Source of the DNA: Paenimyroides baculatum
GTDB lineage: Bacteria; Bacteroidota; Bacteroidia; Flavobacteriales; Flavobacteriaceae
Length of the DNA stretch: 64,000 bases
Reading direction: 5' to 3'
NCBI RefSeq assembly: GCF_008629655.1
Contig: NZ_VWSG01000003.1
Coordinates: forward strand, 100,366 to 164,365
In this document: positions 59,532 through 64,000 of the stretch, in pieces
Layout: the number at the start of each line of letters is the position of its first letter
Position numbering within the stretch: the stretch's first letter is position 1
Position numbers and translations under genes: made by a program
Notes under the pieces: generated by a model
Seen by the model: the letters and a program-made list of their open reading frames with translations, nothing else
Database searches by the model: none
Told to the model about the DNA's origin: nothing

Positions 59532-60296
59532 ATGAAAAAAAACATTTTATTACTAACTGCAGTTACTTCTTTTTTACTGTTCAGTTGTAAAAATAAAGAA
59601 GAAATGACCGAAGTGCAAGTGCCAAGCGCAACTGCAAAAGATTCGATACCTGCAAAAGGCGACCCAAAATCGGTTGTTGCAAACCAAGGAGCTTTTCAAA
59701 TGAAAGGTTTAAATTATGGTTACAACGATTTAGAACCATATATGGACGGACAAACGGTTGAAACGCATTATGGCAAACACCATTTAGGCTATTGCAACAA
59801 ATTGAACGATGCAGTTAAAGGAACACCTTTAGAAACAATGTCTATTGAAGAGATTTTAAAAGGGATGGATCTTAAAAACAGCGCATTAAGAAACAATGCT
59901 GGCGGATACTACAACCACAACATTTTCTGGGAAATTTTAGGACCAAAAGCAGGTGGACGCCCAACAGGAAAAGTAGCCGAATTGATCAATAAAGATTTTG
60001 GAAGTTTCGATCAGTTTAAAACACAATTCAGCGATGCCGCTAAAGGAGTATTTGGATCTGGTTGGGTTTGGTTGGTTTATCAGAATGATGGTACGTTGAA
60101 AATTACCACATCGATCAATCAAGATAATCCGTTAATGCCAAATGCTGAAGTTAAAGGATATCCTTTAATGAATATTGATGTTTGGGAACATGCTTATTAC
60201 TTAAAGTATAAAAACGAACGACCTAAATATATTGAAAACTTCTGGCAGTTAGTAGACTGGAGTAAAGTTGAATACAGATTGTCGTTAATCAAATAA
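59532..60296 (+). CDS. sod: Fe/Mn superoxide dismutase, lipoprotein
   Basis: 254 residues. The signal MKKNILLLTAVTSFLLFSC has lipobox LFSC followed by KNKEE and a ~45-residue linker. The SOD domain begins LNYGYNDLEPYMDGQTVETH, with metal ligands in THYGKHH, NHNIFW and DVWEHAYY. Typical cytoplasmic SODs lack the first 50 residues, so this one acts in the periplasm or at the surface. It is five bases after the ACBP gene and likely in the same transcript. Confidence 0.95.
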   Translation: MKKNILLLTAVTSFLLFSCKNKEEMTEVQVPSATAKDSIPAKGDPKSVVANQGAFQMKGLNYGYNDLEPYMDGQTVETHYGKHHLGYCNKLNDAVKGTPLETMSIEEILKGMDLKNSALRNNAGGYYNHNIFWEILGPKAGGRPTGKVAELINKDFGSFDQFKTQFSDAAKGVFGSGWVWLVYQNDGTLKITTSINQDNPLMPNAEVKGYPLMNIDVWEHAYYLKYKNERPKYIENFWQLVDWSKVEYRLSLIK

Positions 60297-60300
60297 AACA

Positions 60301-60329
60301 AAAAAGAGATTCTTAATGAATCTCTTTTT
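60301..60329. terminator. Bidirectional terminator between the sod and SafE-like genes
   Basis: A 12-bp stem aaaaagagattc/gaatctcttttt with a ttaat loop, between convergent genes. Confidence 0.9.
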
Positions 60330-60332
60330 TTA

Positions 60333-61031
60333 TTAAAAACATTGTGGATTTCCTGAAATGAATAGTTGTAAACTCGATGGAGATAAATACGGAATATCTA
60401 AATCCAAGCCTCTTACAATCAATAAACATCCTGTAAAGAATAGAAATATTGGAACAGCTTTTTGCAATTTGTTTTTAAAGTTTCTGTTTACCCAATTTCC
60501 CATCCAAACTAAAAGCGTTAGTAAAGGAATTGTTCCTAAACCGTACCAAAACATAAACAAACCACCATATAAACTACCTTGCGTTGCGGTTGCACCAAAC
60601 AATGCCATATAAATCATGGCACATGGTAGTAACCCATTCAACATTCCCATAACAACGAACGATGCAAGTGTTTTTTTGCGGATGTATGTGCCAAAGCTAT
60701 TTTTAAACTTTAAATACCATTTTGAATTGGAACTTAAAACAACGTTTTGAAGTCTTTTTTCTTTAAAAAACAAAACTCCGATTATTAAAAGAACTCCCAA
60801 TATAATGGAAACATTTTGCTGTAAACCTGCAATAAACAAGCCTTTGCCTAATGTTCCGAAAATGATTCCCAATAAAACGTAAACGCTTATTCTGCCTAAA
60901 TGATACAGTAAAATAGTTGCTGTTTTCTTTGTTGTGTTAAATTGATGCACGGGTAACGCCAAAGCAATTGGTCCGCACATTGCTACACAGTGCATGCTTC
61001 CAAATAACCCCAACAACAATGGTATAATCAT
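60333..61031 (-). CDS. Sulfite exporter TauE/SafE-like, cbb3-oxidase associated (CcoS-cluster) protein
   Basis: 232 residues with six or seven helices. The start IIPLLLGLFGSMHCVAMCGP holds the conserved HCxxMCGP motif, and a second copy of the half-pattern is in GMLNGLLPCAMIYMAL. These match the SafE group found downstream of ccoGH in cbb3 clusters, thought to be linked with copper supply or haem export for the oxidase; the name is from distant homology. Its start and the fixH stop share one base (TAATG). Confidence 0.87.
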   Translation of the reverse strand: MIIPLLLGLFGSMHCVAMCGPIALALPVHQFNTTKKTATILLYHLGRISVYVLLGIIFGTLGKGLFIAGLQQNVSIILGVLLIIGVLFFKEKRLQNVVLSSNSKWYLKFKNSFGTYIRKKTLASFVVMGMLNGLLPCAMIYMALFGATATQGSLYGGLFMFWYGLGTIPLLTLLVWMGNWVNRNFKNKLQKAVPIFLFFTGCLLIVRGLDLDIPYLSPSSLQLFISGNPQCF

Positions 61032-61477
61032 TATAAAACCAAGGTTTGCTGTTTTAAATAAGCGGTGTTATGGTGTGTAAAATCAAGTGTAATATCCCAA
61101 CGACCATCTACCAAGCGAGATTTAGGTATAAGCATGTGATTTGAAGACAATTCCAAAGGAATTGTTTGATCAAAAGCCTGATTAGATGGTCTGTATAGGG
61201 ATACTGTTCCTTTTATATCGGCAGCATTAAAATCTTCAGGAAAATAAATATCGATACCTTTTTCCGAAATTTCAAAACGCAATTTTTTATCTAATTCATT
61301 TGCGTTTTCCTGCTTTAATCTGTTTCCGTTAATTTCTGTTTCTTTCTGATAATATTGCTCTGTTACCAGTTCATTATCATAGCATGCATCTAATTGCACA
61401 CGAATTACATACTGCAGTATAAATACCATAAATGCTATGATACCTATCACGATTCCTGTTCCCCAATTAAATTTCAT
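61031..61477 (-). CDS. FixH/CcoH-like oxidase assembly protein
   Basis: 148 residues. One N-terminal membrane helix (NWGTGIVIGIIAFMVFILQY), then an extracytoplasmic domain with DNELVTEQYYQKETEINGNR, the FixH family signature, and a beta-sandwich (GTVSLYRPSNQAFDQTIPLE, DGRWDITLDFTHHN). CcoH is needed for stable assembly of cbb3 oxidase. It lies between ccoG (33-base gap) and the SafE-like gene (1-base overlap). Confidence 0.92.
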   Translation of the reverse strand: MKFNWGTGIVIGIIAFMVFILQYVIRVQLDACYDNELVTEQYYQKETEINGNRLKQENANELDKKLRFEISEKGIDIYFPEDFNAADIKGTVSLYRPSNQAFDQTIPLELSSNHMLIPKSRLVDGRWDITLDFTHHNTAYLKQQTLVL

Positions 61478-61510
61478 TTGTTCTAGTTTTAGTTTTTCTT
61501 TCTTTTCTTT

Positions 61511-62929
61511 CTAATTAAAACTTCGCGGTCCTAAAAAGTTGGTTTTTGTGTGATTTATCAATTCATCGTTATTATAAATTTCTAACTGAACTTCGGTTTT
61601 ATCACTTTTTAATAATGCCTGCGGAATCTCGATAAACAATGTTCCCTGCACTACTTCTTCTTTTGGAATTTTGATCGATTTTTTACCAACCAATTCCAAT
61701 TTTCCTTGCGGATGTATCAGTTTAATAGATACATTATCGTAATCTCGAGCTGTTTTGTTGACAATTTTATAGGTGTAAACATTACTTATGTTTTCGCCTT
61801 TATGTTCGAACAACTGCCCTGGCAAACGCAATACCTTCGCTTCAACTTCGCTTCGTAAGAACAACAATCCGGTTAAAATTCCCACCAATATTAACAATAC
61901 GGCAGAATAACCTTTCATACGAGCTGTGAATACGAATTTTTCTTTTTTGGCGATTTCATCTTCTGATGCATATCTGATCAAACCTTTTGGCAGATTTACA
62001 GATTCCATCATGAAATCACAAGCATCGATACAAGCAGTACAGTTTACACATTCTAACTGCGTACCGTTACGGATATCGATTCCCGTTGGACAAACCTGCA
62101 CGCATTGCGAACAATCGATACAATCACCGACTCCTTTTTCTGATCTGTCTTCGTTTTTTCTGAATTTGGCTCTGCCTTTTTCTGCTTCACCACGCTTGTA
62201 ATCATAAGCAACAACCAGTGATTTTTCATCAAGTAAAACACCTTGTAATCTACCATAAGGACATGCGATGATACAAACCTGTTCGCGAAACCATGCAAAG
62301 ACAAAATAGAAAACAGCTGTGAATATTACCAAGGAAATCAATGTTGATACATTAGTAAATGGTCCGTTTTTGATCATTCCCAAAACCTGATCAGATCCTA
62401 TTAAATATGCCAGAAAAACGTTTGCGATTATAAACGATACAATAAAAAAGATGAACCATTTTAAACCTTTCTTTCTTATTTTCTCGGCATTCCACTTTTG
62501 TTTGTCTAATTGTATCTGTGCACCTCTGTCTCCTTCGATCCAATATTCGATCCTTCTAAAAACCATTTCCAAAAAGATTGTCTGCGGACAGATCCATCCG
62601 CAAAAAATCCTTCCAAAAACAACCGTAAAAAGTGCCACAAAAACCACAACGATAATAATTGCAATTACCACTATGTAAAAATCTTGTGGCCAGAACGTAA
62701 AACTGAATATTGAAAATTTGCGTTCTAAAACATTAAATAAAAACAGCTGGTTACCGTTAATTTTTATAAATGGCGATGCCAAAAGTATAACCAGCAGTAA
62801 ATAACTTATTATTTTGCGCAGATCGTAAAATTTACCTGACGGCTTTTTGGGATATACCCAAATTCTTTTTCCTTCTTCGTCAACAGTACCTAATCTGTCT
62901 CTAAAGCTGTTATTTTCATCATTAATCAT
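61511..62929 (-). CDS. ccoG: Cytochrome c oxidase accessory protein CcoG
   Basis: 472 residues. FGRIFCGWICPQTIFLEMVF and ACPYGRLQGVLLD are the membrane-part signatures; then two ferredoxin-type cluster motifs, CIDCSQCVQVCPTG and CVNCTACIDACD. After the last helix a C-terminal Ig-like domain follows (NVYTYKIVNKTARDYDNVSI). CcoG is an iron-sulfur membrane protein that reduces copper for oxidase assembly. A hairpin lies between ccoP and this gene at 62962. Confidence 0.95.
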   Translation of the reverse strand: MINDENNSFRDRLGTVDEEGKRIWVYPKKPSGKFYDLRKIISYLLLVILLASPFIKINGNQLFLFNVLERKFSIFSFTFWPQDFYIVVIAIIIVVVFVALFTVVFGRIFCGWICPQTIFLEMVFRRIEYWIEGDRGAQIQLDKQKWNAEKIRKKGLKWFIFFIVSFIIANVFLAYLIGSDQVLGMIKNGPFTNVSTLISLVIFTAVFYFVFAWFREQVCIIACPYGRLQGVLLDEKSLVVAYDYKRGEAEKGRAKFRKNEDRSEKGVGDCIDCSQCVQVCPTGIDIRNGTQLECVNCTACIDACDFMMESVNLPKGLIRYASEDEIAKKEKFVFTARMKGYSAVLLILVGILTGLLFLRSEVEAKVLRLPGQLFEHKGENISNVYTYKIVNKTARDYDNVSIKLIHPQGKLELVGKKSIKIPKEEVVQGTLFIEIPQALLKSDKTEVQLEIYNNDELINHTKTNFLGPRSFN

Positions 62930-62961
62930 TACCTACTTAATTTAAATTAGTTTTAAAATAA

Positions 62962-62990
62962 CCACAGCCCTTGATTGTGAAGAGCTGTGG
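62962..62990 (-). terminator. Hairpin between ccoP and ccoG
   Basis: Stem CCACAGC/GCTGTGG with a 15-base loop and a T-rich but interrupted tail on the minus strand. It may be a partial terminator or an mRNA processing site that sets the ratio of oxidase subunit to assembly factors. Confidence 0.5.
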
Positions 62991-63033
62991 AAGAAAAATA
63001 AAACTAAAACTCTCCAAATGATTATGGAAATTA

Positions 63034-63975
63034 CTATGCGTCTGGTGCACTTGCTTGCGGTGCTACCAAACTATCGTTTTTAACGGGTGCCGCTCCTGCC
63101 GATGCTGCAACCTTATCGCCTTCTGGTGCTTTACCATCGGCTGGGTTTTTACCTTGTAACGATAAAATATAACTTGCTACTTTTTGAATATCGCTTGGTT
63201 TAATTTGCTGTTTCCAAGCAACCATTCCTTTACCGTCACGACCACCTTCCATAATGGTATTGAAAATTTCTTTTACATCGCCACCTAAAATCCAATATTC
63301 ATCAGTTAAATTTGGTCCGATACCACCACCACCATCGGCACGGTGACACGCCACACAGTTTGCATCGAAAATAGCTTTTCCGGCACTAATATCTCCAGCA
63401 TCAGTCAATAAAACCACTTTGTCTGCTGTAAGTAAATCGGGAGCCGTTTTCTTGTACTCTTCGATTTCTTTCTGGGCGATCATCATGTCTTTTTCAAGTT
63501 CTTGAATCTGATTATCGCCTCCGAACAAATGGTACTTACCAATGTAAATCACTCCAAAAATTACGGTTGCGTAAAAAAGATACACCCACCATGGCGGTAA
63601 ATCGTTATCTAATTCTTTAATACCGTCGTAATCATGTTCTAACTCAATTTCTTTTTCATTTTCTAAACCATGAGTTTTGGTTAGTTTTTGCAGAAGATTT
63701 TTAACAAACGGCAATTGCGAAATTGGTGTATTATCTAATGCTTCTTTCTGTGCGCGTTCTTCCGGCGTCATAAGTTGATTGATGATGTTATTTGATGCAC
63801 TTGCTACAATTTCGAGTGCAATAATCACCAATAAAATCAATCCTAAAAGCAACATAACAGACGGATAGGCTATCATGGCAGGTTTGTCGCCCGAGTCTAT
63901 GAAATATTCCAAAAGACCGTAACAGGTAAAGAATATTAGCGGAACGCGGACATATACAGGGAAAAATCTTTTCAT
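63034..63975 (-). CDS. ccoP: cbb3-type cytochrome c oxidase subunit III (CcoP), one haem
   Basis: 313 residues. Two N-terminal hydrophobic segments (about 10-28 and 38-60) precede a cytoplasmic-like linker with YDGIKELDNDLPPWWVYLFY, the CcoP anchor motif, then one more helix. A coiled segment leads to a single cytochrome c domain with CVACH (207-211) and a Met ligand likely in DGKGMVAW. Proteobacterial CcoP has two haem motifs; here only one is seen. An Ala/Lys-rich tail ends the protein. The core subunit gene ccoN should lie to the right, beyond the window. Confidence 0.93.
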   Translation of the reverse strand: MKRFFPVYVRVPLIFFTCYGLLEYFIDSGDKPAMIAYPSVMLLLGLILLVIIALEIVASASNNIINQLMTPEERAQKEALDNTPISQLPFVKNLLQKLTKTHGLENEKEIELEHDYDGIKELDNDLPPWWVYLFYATVIFGVIYIGKYHLFGGDNQIQELEKDMMIAQKEIEEYKKTAPDLLTADKVVLLTDAGDISAGKAIFDANCVACHRADGGGGIGPNLTDEYWILGGDVKEIFNTIMEGGRDGKGMVAWKQQIKPSDIQKVASYILSLQGKNPADGKAPEGDKVAASAGAAPVKNDSLVAPQASAPDA

Positions 63976-64000
63976 AACTATAAATTCATATTGGTTTGAC

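Noticed and set aside
1..64000. tRNA, rRNA, riboswitch or replication origin
   Set aside because: Reading the intergenic regions I saw no cloverleaf with a CCA end, no rRNA blocks, and no dnaA-box cluster near dnaN. A covariance-model search could still find a small RNA I missed.

Overview
This AT-rich window is chromosomal DNA of a Flavobacteriaceae bacterium (Flavobacterium/Myroides-like; genus not determined). The case rests on gliding genes gldF and gldG, the type IX secretion gene porQ next to cmk and lon, a bacillithiol-system YtxJ protein, a cbb3 oxidase accessory cluster, many short lipoproteins with an SC lipobox, and repeated use of the Bacteroidetes -7 promoter box TAnnTTTG. I see no rRNA, tRNA, CRISPR array, insertion sequence or prophage.

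Layout. 1-2108: the N-terminal part of a secreted repeat protein, cut by the window edge, built of 123-residue repeats arranged as alternating types. 2300-8005: accessory-looking stretch with an SDR oxidoreductase, a broken BON-domain gene, a small plus-strand transcription unit for a 34-residue membrane peptide, a cold-shock operon (DEAD helicase, CSD protein, CspA), several tiny proteins and a CsbD-like protein. 8334-11981: metal-homeostasis locus with the C-terminal stump of an RND efflux adaptor, a Fur-family repressor, a transglutaminase-like protein, a His-rich P1B ATPase and a frameshifted gene. 12064-16807: dnaN, gldG, gldF, an ABM-domain protein and a SAM hydrolase-like protein. 16895-23790: phoH, ytxJ, clpB, a DUF2007 protein, ettA. 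23918-32808: envelope glycan cluster with seven glycosyltransferase-type genes, a Kdo/InaA-type kinase and a beta-helix lipoprotein. 32883-43179: purL, a lipoprotein, a peroxiredoxin divergent from an Rrf2 regulator, a PQQ-type sugar dehydrogenase, fabV, a DUF445 protein. 43285-49577: a frameshifted MFS permease, cmk, porQ, a decayed secreted-protein gene, lon. 49721-60296: lipoprotein, UMF1-type MFS protein, M48 protease, alpha/beta hydrolase, lipoprotein MsrB, birA, then rsfS-ftsH and a LUD-cdsA-psd-ACBP-sod run. 60333-63975: ccoP, ccoG, fixH (ccoH-like) and a SafE-type protein on the minus strand.

Themes. Most of the window is conserved housekeeping: replication clamp, translation control, protein quality control, phospholipid and envelope sugar synthesis, respiration. 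Oxidative defence is partly exported, since both MsrB and SOD carry lipoprotein signals. Decay concentrates at four accessory spots (3.3, 8.4, 11.7 and 46.6-47.0 kb), plus one apparently recent frameshift in the MFS permease.

I did not find a clearly new multi-gene system. The best leads are the alternating A/B repeat array, the small plus-strand unit at 3636-4197, a motif TGnCATTTTGnCA shared by clpB and lon, a 28-bp direct repeat between the peroxiredoxin and its divergent Rrf2 gene, and paired inverted repeats in front of the repeat protein and the SDR gene.
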